Positions 39,703 through 45,596 of a stretch of 46,359 nt of DNA are shown here, piece after piece. The stretch spans positions 1 to 46,359 of the IMG/VR virus record IMGVR_UViG_3300020202_000105, one strand, 5' to 3'. The DNA is from a virus. Each line of letters opens with the position of its first letter. The first letter of the stretch is position 1. The notes under the pieces were generated by a model that saw only the letters and a list, made by a program, of their open reading frames with translations, had not been told where the DNA came from and did no database searches. The position numbers and the translations under genes are program-made.

Positions 39703-40386
39703 TTACCATCCTTCCATAGGAAATTCTAAATACACTTGTACCTGTGTTCTTATTTCATTTGTAATCCTGTTTAATCTATCGGTATTTCTACTTACTCTAC
39801 CAAACCATCTCCATCCGTTTAATAAAGCCTTATCTCCAGTATGAAAGCATTGCCAATTAAAGTAAACAAGCTGTTTGTCAGGACATTTAAATACTTCTAT
39901 TTTATTATTTTTAATAAGTTCCATAACCTCTAAATGCCAATTTCTATAAATCAATTCACCATCAGGTATTGCAGGCATTTTACATTCTCCTATTATAAAT
40001 TTTGTAGGGCATATTTGAGCATTTACAAGTGCCATTATATGTTCAGCTTTGTACCTTGGATTCTCATAGTCAGGCTGTCCTGCTGTAATAAAATGCTGTC
40101 CTACCGGGATTAATGGGCGAGGTGCGTCATCATGATGATACCCAGGTATTGATGGATACCACCCAGGCATTAGCATATGAACCCTGCTATCAAATACAAG
40201 CGGCTGTTCCTTCCATTCATCTGGTAATGCATGTAGAAATGATTTTGTTATTTCTCCTCCATTTTCCATAGCAAACTCGAAATCAGAATTAAAAAACATA
40301 GGCTCTTTTCTTACTTCATCATTATTGCATTTGAATTGGTTCAGTAATTTAACCTCAGACTTAAAATTTTTTTCTGTTGTTACCAT
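39703..40386 (-). CDS. Putative 2-oxoglutarate/Fe(II) oxygenase-like protein
   Basis: This protein has 227 residues. HHDD at 84-87 follows the phrase MLMPGWYPSIPGY and would give a H-x-D metal pair. A distal His at 182 (NWQCFHTGDKALLNGWRWFGRVSR) is followed by Arg 193 and 197, as in the distal H...R of double-stranded beta-helix oxygenases. The spacing of about 97 residues fits. No exact family is named; the assignment is from motif reading only. Confidence 0.5.
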   Translation of the reverse strand: MVTTEKNFKSEVKLLNQFKCNNDEVRKEPMFFNSDFEFAMENGGEITKSFLHALPDEWKEQPLVFDSRVHMLMPGWYPSIPGYHHDDAPRPLIPVGQHFITAGQPDYENPRYKAEHIMALVNAQICPTKFIIGECKMPAIPDGELIYRNWHLEVMELIKNNKIEVFKCPDKQLVYFNWQCFHTGDKALLNGWRWFGRVSRNTDRLNRITNEIRTQVQVYLEFPMEGW

Positions 40387-40391
40387 TAGTT

Positions 40392-40532
40392 TTAGTTTTT
40401 AAAAGCCCCTTCTCTGGATTCTGCGCTACCGTTAGAAGGATTCATGCGAGTTGTCCATTCCTTCGGGGCTTTCTTTATGTATAATGCTGTTATCAATGCT
40501 GCTCCAAATAATATTATCTTGTAAGTCTTCAT
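40392..40532 (-). CDS. Small membrane-anchored protein
   Basis: This 46-residue protein has an N-terminal hydrophobic segment (YKIILFGAALITALYI), then a basic, polar tail. Its ATG overlaps the stop of the upstream 57-residue frame (ATGA at 40532-40529). The DNA at 40401-40470 can also fold, with AAAGCCCC pairing with GGGGCTTT, so the stretch may act as RNA too. Confidence 0.4.
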   Translation of the reverse strand: MKTYKIILFGAALITALYIKKAPKEWTTRMNPSNGSAESREGAFKN

Positions 40533-40702
40533 ATGCACGTGTACACATATATCTTTTGTAATGAACTTATTTCCTTTTGCAAAACTTTTCTAACACTAAA
40601 ATCTTTCTCTGTCATTTCCTGAAATATCAGTTCAAATAATCTTGCTTCAACCATTCTTATATAATCTAGCTTGTCGCTTAATAATGATTGATAGTCTTTC
40701 AT
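40529..40702 (-). CDS. Small hypothetical helical protein
   Basis: This 57-residue charged, helical protein (MKDYQSLLSDKLDYIRMVEARLFELIFQEMTEKDFSVRKVLQ...) has an ATG that overlaps the stop region of the excisionase-like gene, and an end that overlaps the next small gene. It is too short for a clear domain. It is in the early operon, the third gene after the switch promoter. Confidence 0.5.
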   Translation of the reverse strand: MKDYQSLLSDKLDYIRMVEARLFELIFQEMTEKDFSVRKVLQKEISSLQKIYVYTCI

Positions 40703-40896
40703 TTGTGCGTAAATAATTGTTCCCTCAATTCCAGTATCTCTTCCAAATCAAACAAGTATGATTTGCGCCTTACATATTTTGTTATTCTCTTTTCTATAAT
40801 TAATTCTTTTAACTTCTTGTTCTTCCAGTCTTTTGAACCGAAGTAGCCTAATATCTCACAAGCTTTATCTGCTGTTATTGTTGTTGGGAGTTTCAT
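40699..40896 (-). CDS. Small helix-turn-helix (excisionase-like) protein
   Basis: This 65-residue protein begins TITADKACEILGYFGSKDWKNKKLKELIIEKRITKYVRRKSYLFDLEEIL. The 'a..A...Lg....' helix pair, followed by a basic wing with YVRRKSYLF, is the pattern of MerR/Xis-type DNA-binding proteins. It could be the excisionase or a Cro-like regulator. It abuts the previous gene. Confidence 0.6.
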   Translation of the reverse strand: MKLPTTITADKACEILGYFGSKDWKNKKLKELIIEKRITKYVRRKSYLFDLEEILELREQLFTHK

Positions 40897-41123
40897 TATT
40901 TAGTCCTCCATACTCTTAAATGATTATCGACCTTTCTGGCGGTAAACCTTTTTTCAGGATGCTTCTTTATATAATATGCTATCGCTGCCGTTATTCTTCT
41001 GGCTAATTCAGGAGAGTATCTTCCTGCTATGAAAGAATTCTTTACTTCCATCGCATCAAATGGGTATGAAGATTTAGACGGAATTGGTACGCCTTTTTCG
41101 ATTTTTAATTTTTTGTTAACCAT
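40896..41123 (-). CDS. First early gene, possible Cro-like regulator
   Basis: This 75-residue basic protein (MVNKKLKIEKGVPIPSKSSYPFDAMEVKNSFIAGRYSPELARRITAAIAYYIKKHPEKRFTARKVDNHLRVWRTK) is divergent from the repressor. The basic C-terminal FTARKVDNHLRVWRTK could bind DNA. It is the first gene behind the leftward promoter at 41186-41155, the position of Cro in lambdoid phages, but no HTH is clearly seen. Confidence 0.55.
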   Translation of the reverse strand: MVNKKLKIEKGVPIPSKSSYPFDAMEVKNSFIAGRYSPELARRITAAIAYYIKKHPEKRFTARKVDNHLRVWRTK

Positions 41124-41138
41124 TTTTATATATATTTG
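41112..41138 (+). promoter_or_regulatory. Putative repressor-gene promoter
   Basis: TATATTTG at 41131-41138 matches the -7 consensus in the plus direction. The best -33 match, TTTG at 41112-41115, is 15 nt away, shorter than the usual 17-23, so it may be weak or need help. The transcript would start near 41145 and cross the operators before the repressor ATG at 41221. Confidence 0.45.
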
Positions 41139-41154
41139 TCTATAATTTTCTATG

Positions 41155-41186
41155 CAAACATATATAGAAATCTATATTTAAACAAA
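41155..41186 (-). promoter_or_regulatory. Leftward early promoter (PL/PR equivalent)
   Basis: On the minus strand TTTG at 41186-41183 is followed after 20 nt by TATGTTTG at 41162-41155, an excellent Bacteroidota promoter. It would start transcription near 41149, ~26 nt before the first early ATG. Two repeated operators cover it, so repressor binding would silence the lytic operon. Confidence 0.72.
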
Positions 41187-41197
41187 GAAATCTATAT
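41166..41197. promoter_or_regulatory. Two direct operator repeats overlapping the early promoter
   Basis: AGAAATCTATAT occurs at 41166-41177 and at 41186-41197, 20 bp apart (two helical turns). Each contains an imperfect palindrome TATAGA-AA-TCTATA or the palindrome TCTATATAGA. The copies cover the spacer and the -33 box of the leftward promoter, as expected for CI-like repressor sites. Confidence 0.6.
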
Positions 41198-41220
41198 AGA
41201 GTTATTAACAATTGTTATAT

Positions 41221-41937
41221 ATGACTGAAAATCAAAGATTTAAAATTATCAGGGAAGAACTGGGTCTAGACCAATCAGTTTTTGGTGGGTATATCGAATT
41301 GAAGCAAGGAACGGTATCTGATATAGAGAGGGGCAAGGCTGGAGTGTCTTCAAAGGTTTTAAAAAAACTGTTAGATAATTTGGGGGTTAATCCAGAATAT
41401 ATTAAGGAAGGGAAGCTCCCTAAATTTATAGATGAAAGTAAAAAAATCAGTATAAATACGGATTTTTCGAATGTTAAAAGTTACGACATTAGCGACGGGA
41501 AAAGGAACATGTATATAGTGCCATTGAAGGCAGTAGGAGGATTTTTGAACGGATACGAAGACACAGCATTTTTAAATACTTTAGAAAAGGTTAGTAATCC
41601 TAATGTAAAAGGAGAATCATTTCAATTTGAAGTTACTGGATTCTCTATGGTAAAGAAGGGTAACTCAAGGGAAAGTTATTATCCGGGAGATAAAATAGTG
41701 TGTACTATTATTGAAAAAATAGAATGGCTGCAAAAAGGAAAAATATATTTATTTCAGGCAAAAAAATCAATTGGTGATGGTGACGGACTTTCATTAAAAC
41801 GATTTAATGGTATGGAAGGTAATCATCTTATATTGGTTGCAAATGACCCTGAGTATGGAACAATAAAGCTACATGCAAAAGATTTAGTGCGGGTTTATTA
41901 CATAGAAGAACATTCTTGGAATCCCAATAGTAAATAG
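41221..41937 (+). CDS. CI-like repressor (HTH_XRE plus S24-type domain)
   Basis: This 238-residue protein starts at the ATG at 41221; the TTG at 41212 is less likely. Residues ~5-60 form an XRE helix-turn-helix (LDQSVFGGYIELKQGTVSDIERGKAGVS). The C-terminal half is S24/LexA-like, with Ser142 in VTGFSM and Lys193 in LSLKRF. The usual Ala-Gly cleavage site is not obvious; AVGGF at 104-108 is the nearest. It represses the leftward promoter from the operators at 41166-41197. Confidence 0.85.
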   Translation: MTENQRFKIIREELGLDQSVFGGYIELKQGTVSDIERGKAGVSSKVLKKLLDNLGVNPEYIKEGKLPKFIDESKKISINTDFSNVKSYDISDGKRNMYIVPLKAVGGFLNGYEDTAFLNTLEKVSNPNVKGESFQFEVTGFSMVKKGNSRESYYPGDKIVCTIIEKIEWLQKGKIYLFQAKKSIGDGDGLSLKRFNGMEGNHLILVANDPEYGTIKLHAKDLVRVYYIEEHSWNPNSK

Positions 41938-41964
41938 AGACCTTTAACTTAAAAAATTAACTCC

Positions 41965-42345
41965 GTGAAAAAATTACTAATTATCTTATTATTCATTTCC
42001 TTCAATTCATTTGCTCAGGATAGCATTCAGGATTTATTAGACGACAGGGATTATTTGGTTACTAAAGTAAGTGAGCTTGATTACAAGTTGAAAAAGATAG
42101 ACGAATACCAAAAGAATAATATTTATACCTCTGGAACGTATTTAAAAAAAGCTGCTAGTAGTTATTATACTTCTTTGGGAATATCAGCAGGCAGTATTTT
42201 GCTTACCGGAATAGGCATAGGGGTAAAGAGTAATTTTCTAACAGTAGTTGGTGCAGGATTAGGCGTAGTCTCTTTTGGATTTAAAATTAACGCATGGAAT
42301 AATGTAGGTAAATCGGGTAAGGCATTAAATAATGAAATTGAGTAA
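41965..42345 (+). CDS. Secreted/periplasmic protein downstream of the repressor
   Basis: This 126-residue protein has a GTG start at 41965. A clear signal peptide MKKLLIILLFISFNSFAQ ends in an A-Q cleavage-like site. A coiled coil follows (DDRDYLVTKVSELDYKLKKIDEYQK), then two Gly-rich hydrophobic segments (YTSLGISAGSILLTGIGIGV, FLTVVGAGLGVVSFGFKI). It is transcribed with the repressor, so it is likely to be expressed in lysogens and to alter the host envelope. Confidence 0.65.
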   Translation: MKKLLIILLFISFNSFAQDSIQDLLDDRDYLVTKVSELDYKLKKIDEYQKNNIYTSGTYLKKAASSYYTSLGISAGSILLTGIGIGVKSNFLTVVGAGLGVVSFGFKINAWNNVGKSGKALNNEIE

Positions 42346-42448
42346 AAGAAAAAGCACCTATATTTCACAATTTTACCTTGGATTATTTATAAGCGGAATC
42401 GTTCTTTTATATTACCTATTTGAGTATTTGTTCAAACTTCTCCTTTGA
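42332..42448 (+). CDS. 38-residue single-span membrane peptide
   Basis: The product starts MKLSKRKSTYISQFYLGLF and continues into a single transmembrane helix (GIVLLYYLFEYLFKLLL). Its ATG is inside the end of the previous gene, and the stop of that gene is 11 nt further on (ATGAAATTGAGTAA), so translation is probably coupled. It may be a partner of the secreted protein in a lysogenic-conversion module. Its 3' end contains the first copy of the TATTTGTTCAAAC repeat. Confidence 0.5.
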   Translation: MKLSKRKSTYISQFYLGLFISGIVLLYYLFEYLFKLLL

Positions 42449-42492
42449 AAGCCTTTAGAATCAATACCTAAAGTATTCCCAGCGGGATCACT

Positions 42493-42521
42493 AAGGCGAA
42501 ACTAACCATTTCGCCTTTTTT
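42493..42521 (+). terminator. Intrinsic terminator downstream of the repressor operon
   Basis: AAGGCGAAA at 42493-42501 pairs perfectly with TTTCGCCTT at 42509-42517 (7-nt loop) and is followed by a T-rich run. It would end the repressor/secreted-protein transcript in the plus direction. If the attP core is real, this hairpin may instead mirror the terminator that follows the host tRNA gene. Confidence 0.7.
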
Positions 42522-42584
42522 ATTTCAAATACGCACAAAGCCACTGAAATTACTGACCATTCAAGAGATTCTGCAAACAGCTTT

Positions 42585-42604
42585 TTACAGTTCATTACAG
42601 TTCA
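42585..42604. repeat. Tandem 10-bp repeat upstream of the integrase
   Basis: TTACAGTTCA is present twice head to tail at 42585-42594 and 42595-42604, about one DNA turn apart. It lies between the attP core and the integrase promoter, so it may be a binding site for the integrase, an excisionase or another regulator. No other copy was noticed. Confidence 0.55.
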
Positions 42605-42621
42605 TAATAAGACATTATTAG

Positions 42622-42629
42622 TATATTTG
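42622..42629 (+). promoter_or_regulatory. Putative integrase promoter -7 box
   Basis: TATATTTG at 42622-42629 matches TAnnTTTG, and transcription would start near 42636, ~34 nt before the integrase ATG at 42670. No clear TTG lies 17-23 nt upstream, so the promoter may be weak or assisted. The TTCAAAC repeats overlap it, which would let the integrase regulate its own gene. Confidence 0.45.
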
Positions 42630-42669
42630 TTCAAACCTAATTCAAACCATACCCTAAAATGTTCAAACC

Positions 42670-43776
42670 ATGACAATCAAACCTGTATTGTGGTATAAAA
42701 AAAAGTCTGACGGAACAAAGCACATTAAAATATGTCTCATTAAAGACCGTGATAAAGATTATTATTCTCTTAATATTTATACGTATGCAGACAAGATAGG
42801 AAGCGATTATATGCAATGGATTGACGGACGGGTATCAAACGCAATACATATTAATCTAAAAATTAAAGAAGCATTAGATAAGTTTCAGTTGCTCTATCTG
42901 CAAAACCCTAATATCTCAATTAAAGAAATAAAAGAACTATATGACAGTGAGCCTATAAATGATTTTTATGAATTTTATGAGAATCAACTCGACCTGCAAA
43001 AGAAAAAAATATCAAAAAGCACTATAAAGACATACGGACAACTAAAGGAAAGCCTTAAAAGCTTTTCTCCTAAACTTGGTTTTGAAAAAATAGATTATGA
43101 ATTTCTTTCTCGTTACGAAGGGTTTTTAAAAGAATCAGGACTACGCCAAACCACGGTATATAAGCGGATGAAAATATTTAAGATGTACGTCAATGAAGCT
43201 TTTAAAATGGGAAGGATTAAAGCAAACCCTTTTCAATCCTATAAACTAAAAGACGGGACAAGTAACCGTACATTTTTGGACAAAGTTAGTTTGCAAAAGA
43301 TTGTTGATTGTGATAAGCTTAATAAATACGAGGACGAGGTTAGAAAGAAGTTTTTATTTCAATGTTATACAGGGCTTTCTTTTTCAGACCTTATATCTTT
43401 AAGATGGTCTGAGATAAGAGATAACGCCATATACAGAGAGAGAATAAAAACCAAAGAACCTATAATCATCCCTCTTATACCCGAAGCACAACAGATTTTA
43501 AAGAACCAGAAAAAAGAAGGGGAATATATTTTTTCTAAAATTTCTAATCAGAAGTATAACGAATTCCTTCATTGTATAGAAGATAGACTTGAATTTTCTA
43601 TACCTCTCACCTCTCACGTAGCAAGACATACATTTGCTACTTTAGCTTTGGATTCAGGAGTTAGTATAGCTGTTGTTAGTTCTGTACTTGGGCATTCTAA
43701 TATAAGAACTACACAAATTTACGCTAAGATTACCAAAAGATTAAAAGTAGAGGAAATGCAGAAGCTAAGGTTTTAA
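42670..43776 (+). CDS. int: Tyrosine recombinase / phage integrase
   Basis: This 368-residue protein has an N-terminal arm- and core-binding region (EFYENQLDLQKKKISKSTIKTYGQL) typical of Bacteroidota integrases. The catalytic domain has H316, R319, H342 and the nucleophile Y351 (SHVARHTF, LGHSN, TQIYAKI), and a candidate Lys at 260 or 262. The position usually holding the first catalytic Arg, in TGLSFSDL, is Ser237, as in IntDOT of the CTnDOT element. It integrates the phage through attP, which lies just upstream. Confidence 0.9.
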   Translation: MTIKPVLWYKKKSDGTKHIKICLIKDRDKDYYSLNIYTYADKIGSDYMQWIDGRVSNAIHINLKIKEALDKFQLLYLQNPNISIKEIKELYDSEPINDFYEFYENQLDLQKKKISKSTIKTYGQLKESLKSFSPKLGFEKIDYEFLSRYEGFLKESGLRQTTVYKRMKIFKMYVNEAFKMGRIKANPFQSYKLKDGTSNRTFLDKVSLQKIVDCDKLNKYEDEVRKKFLFQCYTGLSFSDLISLRWSEIRDNAIYRERIKTKEPIIIPLIPEAQQILKNQKKEGEYIFSKISNQKYNEFLHCIEDRLEFSIPLTSHVARHTFATLALDSGVSIAVVSSVLGHSNIRTTQIYAKITKRLKVEEMQKLRF

Positions 43777-43938
43777 AAACTCTCTTTCAATAGCTGAGTA
43801 ACATATCTCTTTCAGCTTTTCCTCTCCTATTTTATTAACTCTTGAAGTAAGTACGTATAATTGTATTTGCAGCTTTTTATCGGCTACTGGCTTTCTTCCT
43901 GCTTTTTTTCGCTTGCCTCCGTGTGTTTTATTTTTCAT
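43765..43938 (-). CDS. Small basic HGGKRKKAGRKP-type DNA-binding protein
   Basis: This 57-residue protein begins MKNKTHGGKRKKAGRKPVADKKL and continues QIQLYVLTSRVNKIGEEKLKEI, probably a strand-helix-helix. The basic GGKRKKAGRKP tail is common in small phage and plasmid regulators of this phylum, together with a ribbon-helix-helix-like body. It overlaps the upstream gene by 11 nt and meets the integrase end-on with a 12-nt overlap. Confidence 0.65.
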   Translation of the reverse strand: MKNKTHGGKRKKAGRKPVADKKLQIQLYVLTSRVNKIGEEKLKEICYSAIEREFLKP

Positions 43939-44263
43939 CTATAAATTCGCAATAAAGATTTTCAAAATCATTCCATGCTGCATTAGTCATGTACTCAATT
44001 TTAAATTGTTTTTCATCTTCTTTTATAACCCTTGCTTCACAGAAAATTGAACCATCTTGGTTTATCATGAACCATCCAGTTAAACCATCTATTCTTGTAG
44101 CAATAGGGTTATAATGCCCTGAATTATTGCTATCTAAATTTATTGCTCTTAAACATTTATCCATATTGTCATGGATAGTATTCCCAACCCATTTAGTTTG
44201 AGCAATTTTTTTAAGTGCTTTGATTTTGGCGTTGTTTTCTTTTGTAGATGCTATCGTTTTCAT
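43928..44263 (-). CDS. Hypothetical protein with its own promoter
   Basis: This 111-residue protein is read from the ATG at 44263 (MKTIASTKENNAKIKALKKIAQT). The longer frame from 44326 would start upstream of the promoter and is unlikely. It contains KWVGNTIHDNMDKCLRAINL and a C-terminal WNDFENLYCEFIDEK. No domain is recognised. It is isolated from the lysis genes and carries its own consensus promoter, so it may be expressed in lysogeny. Confidence 0.6.
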   Translation of the reverse strand: MKTIASTKENNAKIKALKKIAQTKWVGNTIHDNMDKCLRAINLDSNNSGHYNPIATRIDGLTGWFMINQDGSIFCEARVIKEDEKQFKIEYMTNAAWNDFENLYCEFIDEK

Positions 44264-44284
44264 ATCTGTTTGTTTTTGTTGATA

Positions 44285-44314
44285 CAAATATACGTACTTA
44301 TTTTGAATTATCAA
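44285..44314 (-). promoter_or_regulatory. Consensus promoter of the 111-residue gene
   Basis: On the minus strand TTG at 44314-44312 is followed after 19 nt by TATATTTG at 44292-44285. The start site should be near 44279, 16 nt before the ATG at 44263. This also decides in favour of the shorter protein. Confidence 0.7.
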
Positions 44315-44338
44315 GTATTTTATCAAGATTATTTCAAG
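44311..44338. promoter_or_regulatory. Three phased TCAAG repeats at the promoter
   Basis: TCAAG occurs at 44311-44315, 44323-44327 and 44334-44338, spaced 12 and 11 bp, about one helical turn. The first overlaps the -33 box. This phasing suggests a bound regulator, either an activator from the upstream sites or a repressor at the promoter. Confidence 0.45.
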
Positions 44339-44374
44339 ATAAAATATAACTAACTGAAAATCAAATAGGAAAAA

Positions 44375-44917
44375 TTAAAGCAGATGCACCTTTTTTAAGA
44401 GAATAAATAGAATAAAGGCTAAGGTTATACCAGCCAACCACCTTGCAGCCATATCATACCAATGTATCTTATATTCTGTTTGAACGGGGTTAACTGAATT
44501 AACAATTGTTGGAATTTTTATAGTGGTACTATCTGCATCTTTATTAAATACATATTTTAATTTTCCACCTGATTCAAATAATCTGAAATGAAAACCTGCT
44601 GTATCAATACGAATAGTATCATTCAAAATAGGTTTATTGATAATATAATTTTTTATCTCGGTTTTTAATTTGCCCGATGTAACACTATCAAGTCTATCTT
44701 TATATCCATCAATCAATAAAAGTAAATCCGAATAGTTTTTATCAATTTCAGATTCTCCCTTAACCTCCACAGCTGGTTTTACAATTGTTGTATCTTTATA
44801 AATAGTATCTCTACTAATTAATTCCGGATGCCTCTTTATTAAGTTTGAAAGTCTCTTTTGAGGGGAACAGGAAAATAAACTACTTAGGAGTATCAGAAGT
44901 ATTATCCGAATTACCAT
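44375..44917 (-). CDS. Single-molecule spanin (u-spanin) candidate
   Basis: This 180-residue protein has an N-terminal lipoprotein signal with Cys17 in LSSLFSC, so it should be anchored in the outer membrane. A long helical periplasmic part follows (RLSNLIKRHPELISRD; DLLLLIDGYKDRLDSV). A C-terminal transmembrane helix (ARWLAGITLAFILFILL) should sit in the inner membrane. Both anchors in one protein is the u-spanin design, as in phage T1 gp11. It comes directly after the holin and lysis enzyme. Confidence 0.75.
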   Translation of the reverse strand: MVIRIILLILLSSLFSCSPQKRLSNLIKRHPELISRDTIYKDTTIVKPAVEVKGESEIDKNYSDLLLLIDGYKDRLDSVTSGKLKTEIKNYIINKPILNDTIRIDTAGFHFRLFESGGKLKYVFNKDADSTTIKIPTIVNSVNPVQTEYKIHWYDMAARWLAGITLAFILFILLKKVHLL

Positions 44918-45161
44918 TTTTTAATTTTAAAATCGTTTCTACCGTTGTTAATCCTAATGCTACTGCTACAAAACAAAAGTCTATCACTAAAATAGTAGGC
45001 AGGTATTCATAATTACCTTCTTGTTTAGCTTGGTATCTGAAATAACTGATGTGCAGAAATGTAATTAACATTACTATCCAAAATGCAGTTAGTTTCCTTG
45101 CGCTTGCGCCTTGGCTATGGGTATCGAATGAACTTTGTATGTAGGAGATAGCTTTTTTCAT
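44880..45161 (-). CDS. Holin
   Basis: This 93-residue protein has two clear transmembrane segments (LTAFWIVMLITFLHISYF and YLPTILVIDFCFVAVALGL). A charged loop separates them (RYQAKQEGNYE), and the C-terminus is charged and polar. This class II-like topology, and its place between the lysis enzyme and the spanin, support a holin. It overlaps the spanin start by 38 nt and the lysis enzyme by 4 nt. Confidence 0.75.
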   Translation of the reverse strand: MKKAISYIQSSFDTHSQGASARKLTAFWIVMLITFLHISYFRYQAKQEGNYEYLPTILVIDFCFVAVALGLTTVETILKLKNGNSDNTSDTPK

Positions 45162-45583
45162 ATTATCTTAATTTCAATTTCTTGATATTTTTTTAGCTCG
45201 ACTACCAAGTCATTGCTTGCGCTTCCTTGAATACGCCCTTCTTTTTCATAAGCGTTATAAGCTACAAGAATACAACCTAAAGTATCTTCTACTGTATTGC
45301 CTCCATGTATTCTTATCCCTTCAAATCCTGCTACATTTAAAAGCAATGGAAGTTCTTTCTTAAAGCGGTTACTCATGGTTATCTGAACCTTATAAGTTCC
45401 TCTAGGTATGGCTGTTTTACCATATACCTTGACTTCTCCTGCATCGCTCAAATCTCCATCATAGTTTAAATCCCGAATTTGATCTTCAAGAGTGTTGCAA
45501 AACTTTTTTCCGTTTAAAAACAATTCACCCATTGTAAAGTTGGGCATCTTAATTTTTCTTTCTACAATCAGGCTTGCTTTCAT
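45158..45583 (-). CDS. DUF5675-like peptidoglycan hydrolase / L,D-transpeptidase-like protein
   Basis: This 141-residue protein starts LIVERKIKMPNFTMGELFLNGKKFCNTLED, and a later TAIPRGTYKV precedes GIRIHGGNTVEDTLGCILV with H93, D100 and C104. This is the pattern of DUF5675, whose His...Cys motif recalls YkuD L,D-transpeptidases. It is next to the holin and spanin and is therefore the probable lysis enzyme. No classical endolysin is found elsewhere in the window. Confidence 0.75.
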   Translation of the reverse strand: MKASLIVERKIKMPNFTMGELFLNGKKFCNTLEDQIRDLNYDGDLSDAGEVKVYGKTAIPRGTYKVQITMSNRFKKELPLLLNVAGFEGIRIHGGNTVEDTLGCILVAYNAYEKEGRIQGSASNDLVVELKKYQEIEIKII

Positions 45584-45596
45584 TTTTTCTTAGAAT

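Larger units (their letters stand above)
42425..42668. other. Putative attP region with integrase arm-type repeats
   Basis: The 13-bp TATTTGTTCAAAC occurs at 42425-42437 and 42624-42636. TTCAAACCAT recurs at 42641-42650 and 42662-42671. These repeats flank a core at about 42476-42492 (ATTCCCAGCGGGATCACT) that resembles the 3' end of a tRNA gene. Such core plus arm repeats next to an integrase is the usual layout of a phage attachment site. The limits are approximate. Confidence 0.5.

Noticed and set aside
41212-41220. TTG start for the repressor giving three extra residues
   Set aside because: The ATG at 41221 fits the usual repressor N-terminus, and the TTG lies within a palindrome.
44264-44326. 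N-terminal extension of the 111-residue protein
   Set aside because: The extension covers the consensus promoter and its predicted start site, so it would not be transcribed.
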